Source: Lentisphaeria bacterium (lineage in GTDB: Bacteria; Verrucomicrobiota; Lentisphaeria; Victivallales; UBA1829). From it: a DNA stretch of 12,165 nt. Position 1 is the first letter of the stretch. Every line of letters begins with the position of its first letter. Where the stretch lies: contig JAFVRL010000106.1 in the NCBI GenBank assembly GCA_017504325.1, forward strand, positions 1-12,165, given 5' to 3'. This document shows, piece after piece, positions 6,162 to 12,165 of this stretch. Both the position numbers and the translations under genes were made by a program. A model generated the notes under the pieces. It was not told where the DNA came from. It did no database searches and saw only the letters and a list, made by a program, of their open reading frames with translations.

Positions 6162-7201
6162 AACAGACCTATCATCATACCGGCATGATCGGATTTGGAG
6201 CCAGAGGGCAGCAGCTTGCCCAGATGGCTGCAAGACAGATGCCGGAATTCTGCAGGGTCGCCGCATTTGCTGATACCGATGAAAATCTTGTTTTCCCGGC
6301 AGATCTTTATCATGTCTGCCACGGGATAAAACGCTATACCGATTACAGAGAGATGCTGAAAGATCCGCAGATCGACACAGTCATCGTCACCACCTATCCG
6401 GAAAGTCATGCGGAAATCACCATTGCTGCACTGGAAGTGGGCAAGGCTGTTCTCTGTGACAAGCCTGTTACAGGAACCCTTGAGGATGCTGTTAAACTGT
6501 ATAAGTATGTGAAAACCCATCCCTGCCGTTTTGCCATAGGATTGAATCTGCCCTTTTATCCGTCAGCACAGAAGATCAAAGAATTATTGCAGGAGGGATG
6601 TATCGGAAAACTTCTGTGCATCCGGGGGATGTGCGATGTGGGTGCGGACTTCGGCAAAGGTGTCATCATGCGGAAATTTGCCGGACAGGAAGAAGGGCTG
6701 ATTCTGGGGAAACTTACCCATGATACGGATCTCCTGCAGTATTTTGCCGATTCCTATGCAGAGGAAGTAACGGGACACAGTGCCAATTTTCTCTGGAAAC
6801 GGCACGGCGATCTGGCAGGTTCCCATGATACGGCGGTGATTTCCGGTATTCTGAATAACGGAGTCCTTTTCAGTCAGTCGCTTACCAGCTGCGGAGCAAC
6901 ATACGGCAGGATCATGGAATTGTGGGGTGAAAAGGGATTGATCCGGGCAGATATCAATTCCGAAGTCATCACCATCCACCGTCCCGGGGAAAAGGAACAG
7001 ACCTTGACATTGCCTCCTCTGCCCGGTTCCCACCGGGGCGGAGACAGACTCATGTTTACAGAATTTCTGGACTATGTGGATTCCGGAGAAATGGTTCCCC
7101 TGCGTCCGGAGCGTATTCTCTCTTCCATTATGATCCCCCTTGCCGCCATGCAGCAGAAAACTGTTTACACAGGAAAATGGTACAGAGAAAATATGATCTG
7201 A
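6158..7201 (+). CDS. Gfo/Idh/MocA-family NAD(P)-dependent oxidoreductase
   Basis: This 347-residue protein has an N-terminal Rossmann fold with the nucleotide-binding GFGARG at 12-17 and an acidic strand end (FADTDEN, 37-43). CDKPVTG at 100-106 is the family EKP motif with Asp replacing Glu; Lys102 is the expected catalytic lysine. GKLTHDTDLLQYF at 184-196 supplies the His/Asp of the active site. The C-terminal half is the usual mixed-sheet substrate domain. Members oxidise or reduce sugars, inositols and related polyols with NAD(P). The ATG at 6158 overlaps the TGA of the iron-sulfur gene and is preceded by AAAAGGAG, so the two are almost certainly co-translated. Joint action on the same substrate or cofactor pool is inferred. 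The precise substrate cannot be read from the sequence. Confidence 0.9.
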   Translation: MKQTYHHTGMIGFGARGQQLAQMAARQMPEFCRVAAFADTDENLVFPADLYHVCHGIKRYTDYREMLKDPQIDTVIVTTYPESHAEITIAALEVGKAVLCDKPVTGTLEDAVKLYKYVKTHPCRFAIGLNLPFYPSAQKIKELLQEGCIGKLLCIRGMCDVGADFGKGVIMRKFAGQEEGLILGKLTHDTDLLQYFADSYAEEVTGHSANFLWKRHGDLAGSHDTAVISGILNNGVLFSQSLTSCGATYGRIMELWGEKGLIRADINSEVITIHRPGEKEQTLTLPPLPGSHRGGDRLMFTEFLDYVDSGEMVPLRPERILSSIMIPLAAMQQKTVYTGKWYRENMI

Positions 7202-7247
7202 AATCTCCAGAAATTTTCTTTTCCCCGCAGGGTATAAACTTTTTTCA

Positions 7248-7283
7248 TAACAGGTCAAATCAAACTGTTATATTTTATACTTT
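7248..7283 (+). terminator. Weak hairpin in the convergent gap (possible terminator)
   Basis: TAACAG at 7248-7253 pairs with CTGTTA at 7265-7270 around an 11-base loop and is followed by TATTTTATACTTT. The stem is short and AT-rich, so termination would be inefficient. It is the only structure I see in the 96-base gap between the convergent oxidoreductase and glycyl radical enzyme genes. Confidence 0.25.
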
Positions 7284-7297
7284 CAGGGAGGCAGAGA

Positions 7298-9556
7298 TCA
7301 GAAAGATGTCCGGTCAATGATCTCTTTCTGCCACTGCGGGGACAGGGAAACAAATTTCGCAGAAAAACCGCATATTCTTACAAAAAGGGTCTGATGTTTT
7401 TCCGGATGGAGCTGTGCATCCAGGAGATCTTTTCTGCTTGCAGCATTCAATTGCAGCTGTTGAAGTTTGAGCCGGGCAAAAGTCCGGACAAGAGCTTCAG
7501 CAGTTTCTTCCGTAATGCCGGAACGCTCCAGCATAAGATTCACCACGCTGTTGCCGGCAATTTTCTCCATATCCAGACTTGCCAGACATTGCAATACACT
7601 TGTGATCTCTTCATGACAGCGGAAATGGGAGGGATTCATACTCTGGGAAAGAAGATCGCCATTTTTTCTGCCGTCGGGAAGGGCTTTAAGTTTCTCCCCC
7701 CAGAAACGGAACTCACGGTAACACCACAAGCCTGCCTGATATTTGCCGCCTTTTTCATTTTCATATTTCCGGATACAGGTATAAAGCTCTTCAAAGATCC
7801 TTCTGCCCAGAAGCCGGGTCGCTTCTTTATTATCCCCCCAGTGGGAACAGAGAAGGACTTTTTTGCGTAATAATTCCCCTTTATCCCCTTCCCAGTTGTT
7901 TCTCACAGCCTGAAGCAGAGCAGATAAAGTACATATTTTCTTCTCAAAACACAACTCTTTTACGGCAAGAAGAGAGTCCAGAAAATCTGCAAAGAAACAC
8001 AGAGAAACCGCATGGGGACTGTAAGTCTGCCCGCCGGACATAAAATCTTTGTGTGTTTCCATAAAGGCATCGGAACAGCCGGAATTCAGAGGGGCGGGGA
8101 TCATTCTGCCATATTTTTTCCCGTTTCTCCCCTGCGTGGAAAGGCGGTCATGCAATACGGTAAGGGTATTTGCCATGATCTTATCATAAAATTCTTCAAA
8201 TGAGGAAGCATTTTCAAGAGAGTGGAAAGAATAATGGAGTTTTTCCAATACTTCTTTGCTTCCGTTCTCATATATACTGCATTCCAGGATCTTTGCCAGA
8301 TTGAAATATCCTCCTCCGGCATTGTCCTCTTTGCCCAATACGGCAATATCCCAGCATCCGGTACAGCAGTAGTTGCGGGCATCGGCAGGAGTTTTGCCGT
8401 CTTTTATAAGGGCAGGGATAAGGGAGTCATCGTTATTCAGAGTATAAATGCCTCTTCCTGCCAGAATATCGTCAGTAATGAGACGCAGATATTCCTTTGA
8501 AGAGTTTGCAGAAAAACGGCAGTGAGGTTTCGGGTAAACAAAATCATTTTCCCGGTAGGCTCGCAGAAAAAGAGAGGTGAGGGGATTAAATACCTCCTTT
8601 CCCTCTTCATCGCATCCGCCCAGCGTAAGAGTGATCTCATTTTCATGTTCGGAATATTGATTCACCATACTGTCATGGTCATAAAGACTGTCCGCTGCAA
8701 GGAGGAAACGGCTGATAAGATCGTATGCCTCTTCTTCCGTTATGCGTCCCTCTTCCAGATCTTTTTCATAATAGGAAACAAGCCAGGCATCCACTCTTCC
8801 GTAGCTGTTTGTACGCAAGCCATCCAGTTCCCCCATGATCTCCCGGACAAAGGCACAGGTATTGAGTGCCTCATAAAATGTTTCCGGTTTTTCCCAGGGA
8901 GCTCTTGCGGCACTTTCAGAAATCATCTGCATAAATTTTTTCTGTTGAGGACTCAAACCATCTTTTTCCAGATATTCCAGAGCCTTTTTCCGGTACTTTT
9001 CCTGTATGACTTTTACAGCATCCAATCCGGCGATCAGGGTCGTTACATACTCTTTTTCCTCCGGGGAAAGCTCCTGTGAAAGAAGTTCCACAGCCTCTTC
9101 CCGGATACCTTTGAACCCCTTTTTCAGTACAAGAGGTATGGGTGGAGCATGGTGGGCAAGATCGGTAAAAAAGTTGGAGGAGAGGAAAAAACACTCCTGT
9201 CTTGCAACGGTAAAGCGTTCAATATCCTCTTCCAGACCCTTTCTGAAAGCCATTTCCTGATGGACAAGGAGCCAGAGAGAGGCGGAGGATGAGTTCCAGC
9301 CGCCATTGCCCTCTATACCATTGTAGAAGGGGGAATCGGGAAAAAGGATGACTTCATGTTTCTCACTGATTTTTTCATACAGTTTCTTCCGCAAAGCAAG
9401 AGGAGAGGCATGGGGATTTTCTGCGGCAAAAGCATCCATATACTTTTCCACTTCCTCTTTCCGGGCAAGTCTTGCCTTATCCAGACATTTCTGCCCTCCG
9501 TTTTCACCGAAATAGCGGCGCAAATCCTTATGTAAAGCAATCAGTTCTTCTCTCAT
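7298..9556 (-). CDS. Glycyl radical enzyme (pyruvate formate-lyase/dehydratase superfamily)
   Basis: This 752-residue protein is near the usual length of 760-850. The C-terminal radical loop is VRICGFSAKFVSLS (726-739), with Gly730 (codon 7367-7369) the predicted radical carrier, then the typical EIIDRT end. The active-site loop NYCCTGCWD (395-403) puts the thiyl cysteine at Cys401 (codon 8354-8356). Also family-typical are APLNSGCSDAF (488-498), the GGQTYSPHAVSL segment (508-519), NNWEGD and the LPDGRKNGDLLSQSMNPS stretch (626-643). The dehydratase/C-N-lyase motif GCVE is GCWD here, so Asp403 stands where the catalytic Glu usually is; PFL would have CC then V. It is therefore a divergent member of unknown reaction, perhaps an eliminase or decarboxylase. 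The required radical SAM activase is not in the window. The start has GAGGA 7 bases upstream. It is a single gene on this strand with its own leader. Confidence 0.9.
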   Translation of the reverse strand: MREELIALHKDLRRYFGENGGQKCLDKARLARKEEVEKYMDAFAAENPHASPLALRKKLYEKISEKHEVILFPDSPFYNGIEGNGGWNSSSASLWLLVHQEMAFRKGLEEDIERFTVARQECFFLSSNFFTDLAHHAPPIPLVLKKGFKGIREEAVELLSQELSPEEKEYVTTLIAGLDAVKVIQEKYRKKALEYLEKDGLSPQQKKFMQMISESAARAPWEKPETFYEALNTCAFVREIMGELDGLRTNSYGRVDAWLVSYYEKDLEEGRITEEEAYDLISRFLLAADSLYDHDSMVNQYSEHENEITLTLGGCDEEGKEVFNPLTSLFLRAYRENDFVYPKPHCRFSANSSKEYLRLITDDILAGRGIYTLNNDDSLIPALIKDGKTPADARNYCCTGCWDIAVLGKEDNAGGGYFNLAKILECSIYENGSKEVLEKLHYSFHSLENASSFEEFYDKIMANTLTVLHDRLSTQGRNGKKYGRMIPAPLNSGCSDAFMETHKDFMSGGQTYSPHAVSLCFFADFLDSLLAVKELCFEKKICTLSALLQAVRNNWEGDKGELLRKKVLLCSHWGDNKEATRLLGRRIFEELYTCIRKYENEKGGKYQAGLWCYREFRFWGEKLKALPDGRKNGDLLSQSMNPSHFRCHEEITSVLQCLASLDMEKIAGNSVVNLMLERSGITEETAEALVRTFARLKLQQLQLNAASRKDLLDAQLHPEKHQTLFVRICGFSAKFVSLSPQWQKEIIDRTSF

Positions 9557-9569
9557 TCTGCCATCCTCA

Positions 9570-9589
9570 CTTTCCGGAAAATCCGAAAG
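9570..9589 (-). promoter_or_regulatory. Hairpin/palindrome next to the glycyl radical enzyme ribosome site
   Basis: On the reverse strand CTTTCGGA, TTT and TCCGGAAAG form an 8-bp stem with one bulged G and a 3-base loop. It ends one base before the ribosome site GAGGA (forward 9564-9568). The forward strand includes the perfect palindrome TTTCCGGAAA at 9571-9580. It could be a leader hairpin modulating translation or a DNA operator; the sequence alone does not decide. Confidence 0.4.
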
Positions 9590-9628
9590 TATATTGGTTC
9601 TTTCATTTTCCCTTGCGGTTCAATATAC
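9589..9628. repeat. Inverted repeat GTATATTG...CAATATAC upstream of the glycyl radical enzyme
   Basis: GTATATTG at 9589-9596 and CAATATAC at 9621-9628 are perfect 8-bp inverted arms, separated by 24 bases and centred 32 bp apart (about three helical turns). The repeat lies 33 bases upstream of the gene start. Each arm contains a -10-like hexamer on the reverse strand (TATACT at 9588-9593, TATATT at 9622-9627), but neither has a good -35. It is a candidate regulator site for gene control; no binding protein can be named. Confidence 0.4.
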
Positions 9629-9680
9629 ACCCTGAAAACAAAAAATAAAATTCTTTTGTAAAAATATCCCTGAAAAATAT

Positions 9681-9709
9681 TTGGCTTTTTTTTATTGCTG
9701 TGCTACATT
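9681..9709 (+). promoter_or_regulatory. Promoter of the tandem Ntn-hydrolase genes
   Basis: TTGGCT at 9681-9686 and TACATT at 9704-9709 are separated by 17 bases containing a T-tract. TGC directly before the -10 hexamer gives an extended -10. Transcription would start near 9716, about 42 bases before the ATG at 9758. It resembles the 210-237 promoter in its -35 followed by a T-run. Confidence 0.6.
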
Positions 9710-9757
9710 ACCCCCTGACGGACTGTTTATTCAACTCATTTCAAAAAGGAGAAAAAA

Positions 9758-10987
9758 ATGAAAAAAAGCAATTTTCTGTATTCCGCGATCCTGTGTGCAG
9801 CTCTGTTCACTGTACCGCATTTTGTAAACGCTTCTGAAGAGGAAAAAGGTCCCGGTCACGAATGTACATCCTGGATGGTTTTCTCCGATCTTACCAAAAA
9901 CAATACCAATTTTCTCCATAAAAACAGGGATGCCACAAGCAGAAATATTGCGGTACTTATGGGGAAGGAGGAAATTGCCGTTGTGGAAAAGAATTTCTGG
10001 GAAAACCTGATCACATTCTGGTCAGAAGAAACAAAAACAGTCAAACGCAAATGGGTGGGGTTGGGCAATTCCAGTGCGGAAGGTACTCATATAAGTGTCT
10101 GTATGGGAATGAATGCTTCCGGACTTGCCTGCGTTATGAACAGCGGGGAAACCTGTGTAGAAAATAATGATGACAAAACCAAAAAAGGTACACCCGCCAT
10201 TTTGAAAGCAATTCTGGAAAGTTGCGATACTGCCAAAGAAGCCATTGCCAAACTGGATGAATTCCTTAAAGCAAAAGATTATTTCCATAAAAAGAAAGGT
10301 TCTATTTTCTTCTTTATGGATACAAAGGAAGGATATGTTTGCGAAATTACGGCAAAATTCAATTCTCCTCAAAAATACGACAACGGTTATGCTGTACGGG
10401 CAAATATCTGGTACAATCCCGGTATGATGCAGCGTTCCATAAGTCCTATCCAGTCCTATATCGGCAGCAGTGTGAGAGCGTTTGTTGCCTATACCACACT
10501 TAATAAAGCCTTGCAGAAAAATGGCAGGATCACTGTTTCTGACAGTCTTGCCCTTGCCCGTACTCATGTTGCCCCCGAAAAATCTCCCAATCCCAGAAGT
10601 GTCTGCTTCAAATATACCAATTCCTCCTCCACTCTGGTCATTGATAAAGAGTTCCCCGGAGTCCTCTCCACAGGTTATCACACAATCGGTCATCCCAGAC
10701 ACGGGATCTGCGTACCTGTTCCCATCTGCGTGGAAACACTGGATAAAAGGATGACCGATCTTTCCTGGAGCAAATTTGTCTGGGCAAGATTTGATAAAAA
10801 AGGTCTGGAAGCCCCCATTCCGGAAGCATGGCTCGCCTTTGAGAAAAAATCCTTTGCTGAATATGAAAGCACTCTTGAAAAGGCAAGAACTCTTTTGAGA
10901 GAGGATAAAAAAGCTGAAGCAGTAAAACTTTTGAATGACAAAGCTGCCGCCATCTGGAAGGAAGCGGCAAAGATCATGGGAATATAA
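9758..10987 (+). CDS. Exported Ntn-hydrolase, C45/choloylglycine-hydrolase-like
   Basis: This 409-residue protein starts with a Sec signal peptide (KK, then a hydrophobic core at about 6-20, predicted cleavage after VNA at residue 25; no lipobox). After about ten residues comes GHECTSW, in which Cys36 is the predicted N-terminal nucleophile exposed by self-cleavage. HKNRD (54-58), GMNASGLACVMNSG (117-130), RANIWYN (214-220), YTNSSSTLVID (286-296) and TIGHPRHGICVPVP (309-322) match the order of conserved blocks in linear-amide C-N hydrolases such as C45 acyltransferases, carcinine hydrolases and bile-salt hydrolases. It probably hydrolyses or transfers an amide in the periplasm or outside the cell; the substrate is unknown. 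An insertion of roughly 20 residues at about 70-95 is absent from the next gene's product. AAGGAG lies 6 bases before the ATG. The gene forms an operon with its paralogue 16 bases downstream. Confidence 0.8.
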   Translation: MKKSNFLYSAILCAALFTVPHFVNASEEEKGPGHECTSWMVFSDLTKNNTNFLHKNRDATSRNIAVLMGKEEIAVVEKNFWENLITFWSEETKTVKRKWVGLGNSSAEGTHISVCMGMNASGLACVMNSGETCVENNDDKTKKGTPAILKAILESCDTAKEAIAKLDEFLKAKDYFHKKKGSIFFFMDTKEGYVCEITAKFNSPQKYDNGYAVRANIWYNPGMMQRSISPIQSYIGSSVRAFVAYTTLNKALQKNGRITVSDSLALARTHVAPEKSPNPRSVCFKYTNSSSTLVIDKEFPGVLSTGYHTIGHPRHGICVPVPICVETLDKRMTDLSWSKFVWARFDKKGLEAPIPEAWLAFEKKSFAEYESTLEKARTLLREDKKAEAVKLLNDKAAAIWKEAAKIMGI

Positions 10988-11003
10988 GCAGAGGAACAGA
11001 AAA

Positions 11004-12134
11004 ATGCTGAAAGAAAAAGATATATTTCCTACTTATCATCCGGAAAAGGAAGAGGGCGCGGGCCATGAATGTACCTCCTGGATGATTTTCTCCGACCTGA
11101 CGAAAAACAATACCAATATCCTGCATAAGAACCGGGATTCCAAAAACCGGAATGTTGCCGTCCTTTCCGGCGGGAAAGATTCCGGACGCAAATGGATCGG
11201 GCTTGGCAGTAAAATCGGGGAAAAGGAACACCCCTGCATGGGGATGAATACTTCCGGTGTTGCCGGTGTGATGAACAGCGGTATGACCAGTATCGACAAC
11301 AGCACCAATCCGGCGGGAAAAACCACTCCCGCCATGCTGAAAGTCATGCTGGAAGAAAGTGATACTGCCAAAGACGCCCTGGATATACTGCTTTCTCTTA
11401 TCAAAGCTGAAGATTATTTCCACGGCACAAAAGGCTCCACCTTCTTCCTTATGGACACAAAGGAGGGGTATATATGCGAATTTACCGCCCATCATACCTC
11501 GGTACAGAGATATGACAGTAAATATGTTCTGCAAGCAAATATCTGGCACAATCCGGGGATAGACTTATATACGGAAGATCCTTTCATCCCTTATCTGAAC
11601 AGCTGCGGAAGAGAGTATATCGGGAAAAACTTCCTCAATCACGCCTGCCGGGAAAAAGGCTGTCTTACCAGACAGGACTGTCTGGATCTTGCCCGTTATC
11701 CCCGTATGCCGGAAGATTCCCCCCTTGCCCACAGATCCATTTCCCATATTTATACCAATTCCAGTTCCACTTTTGTTATAGATCAGGAATTTCCCGATGT
11801 ACTTTCCACAGGGTTCTTTACCATCGGACACCCCCGGCACACCATTTGCGTACCTGTTCCCGTCTGTGCGGAAACTTTCCACCCGAAAATGGTGGATGCC
11901 CCCCTCTTTACCTGGAGCAGTGCCTCCTACGCAAAGCAGGATATACGGGGATTTGACGCTCCCATTCCGGAAGAGTGGCTCGCCTTTGAAAAAGAGACAT
12001 TTGCGGAATATGAGAGGGTTCAGGCTGAAGCCGGAAAACTTCTGAAGCAGGGAGAAAAGGCAGAGGCAGTCCGTATGGTGAACCAATTTTCTGCGCGTAT
12101 CTGGGATGAAGCAGCAATCCTTATGAAAATCTGA
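11004..12134 (+). CDS. Ntn-hydrolase paralogue without signal peptide
   Basis: This 376-residue protein is a close paralogue of the product of the preceding gene. GHECTSW (21-26, Cys23 the predicted nucleophile), DLTKNNTN (31-38), HKNRD (41-45), GMNTSGVAGVMNSG (80-93), QANIWHNPG (177-185), YTNSSSTFVID (250-260) and TIGHPRHTICVPVPV (273-287) line up in the same order. The N-terminus (MLKEKDIFPTYHPEKEEGAG) is charged and has no hydrophobic segment, so the enzyme should stay in the cytosol unless exported by another route. The ATG at 11004 has GAGGA 8 bases upstream and follows the previous stop by 16 bases; an in-frame ATG at 10935 lies inside the preceding gene and is rejected. The reaction is presumably amide hydrolysis or acyl transfer on a substrate related to that of its partner. 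The last 31 bases of the window show no clear terminator. Confidence 0.8.
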   Translation: MLKEKDIFPTYHPEKEEGAGHECTSWMIFSDLTKNNTNILHKNRDSKNRNVAVLSGGKDSGRKWIGLGSKIGEKEHPCMGMNTSGVAGVMNSGMTSIDNSTNPAGKTTPAMLKVMLEESDTAKDALDILLSLIKAEDYFHGTKGSTFFLMDTKEGYICEFTAHHTSVQRYDSKYVLQANIWHNPGIDLYTEDPFIPYLNSCGREYIGKNFLNHACREKGCLTRQDCLDLARYPRMPEDSPLAHRSISHIYTNSSSTFVIDQEFPDVLSTGFFTIGHPRHTICVPVPVCAETFHPKMVDAPLFTWSSASYAKQDIRGFDAPIPEEWLAFEKETFAEYERVQAEAGKLLKQGEKAEAVRMVNQFSARIWDEAAILMKI

Positions 12135-12165
12135 CAGTATTTTTTGCACTTATTTCCTGAAATAC

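Noticed and set aside
10935..11003. ATG at 10935 as the start of the second Ntn-hydrolase
   Set aside because: It would overlap the preceding gene by over 50 bases and add a basic tail without homology; ATG at 11004 has a proper ribosome site.
1..12165. Frequent CCGGAA/TTCCGG hexamers as possible uptake signals
   Set aside because: Most lie in coding frames as Pro-Glu or Arg-Lys codon pairs and show no fixed longer consensus, so codon context bias explains them.

Overview
The window holds eight complete genes: two forward-strand clusters, a divergent regulator/enzyme pair, and one reverse-strand enzyme. There are no tRNA, rRNA, CRISPR or transposon sequences. The glycyl radical enzyme (destroyed by oxygen in all studied members) and the multi-cluster iron-sulfur protein suggest an anaerobic bacterium. 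Base composition is moderate, intergenic DNA is AT-rich, and ribosome sites are of the AAGGA type. Together with an exported hydrolase and an AraC regulator beside a Gfo/Idh/MocA oxidoreductase, this resembles gut Lentisphaerota/Victivallis-type genomes. That placement is a guess from style; no phylogenetic marker is present.

Region 1 (about 1-2872, + strand) is a three-gene operon with a T-rich promoter at 210-237 and a strong intrinsic terminator at 2831-2872. It encodes a YjbQ/UPF0047 protein, an inositol-monophosphatase-superfamily phosphatase and a class I aminotransferase. The genes are 9 and 31 bases apart. No single pathway obviously unites them.

Region 2 (2929-7201) is a regulator/target locus. 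A reverse-strand AraC-family regulator diverges, across an 83-base gap with overlapping promoters, from a 752-residue iron-sulfur protein made of three QueG/reductive-dehalogenase-like modules. That protein's stop codon overlaps (ATGA) the start of a Gfo/Idh/MocA-family dehydrogenase. The arrangement suggests an inducible redox step on a small organic substrate, with the AraC protein as the likely local regulator.

Region 3 (7298-9556, - strand) is a stand-alone glycyl radical enzyme of the pyruvate formate-lyase superfamily. It has both radical-loop glycine (Gly730) and thiyl cysteine (Cys401), but GCWD replaces the usual GCVE of the dehydratases. No activating radical SAM enzyme is in the window. 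Its 5' leader carries two inverted repeats.

Region 4 (9681-12134, + strand) is a tandem pair of Ntn-hydrolase paralogues resembling the C45/choloylglycine-hydrolase group. The first has a signal peptide and the second does not, so the same hydrolase type probably works in two compartments. The most unusual items are the three-module iron-sulfur protein, the glycyl radical enzyme with its altered active-site motif, and this split-compartment pair.
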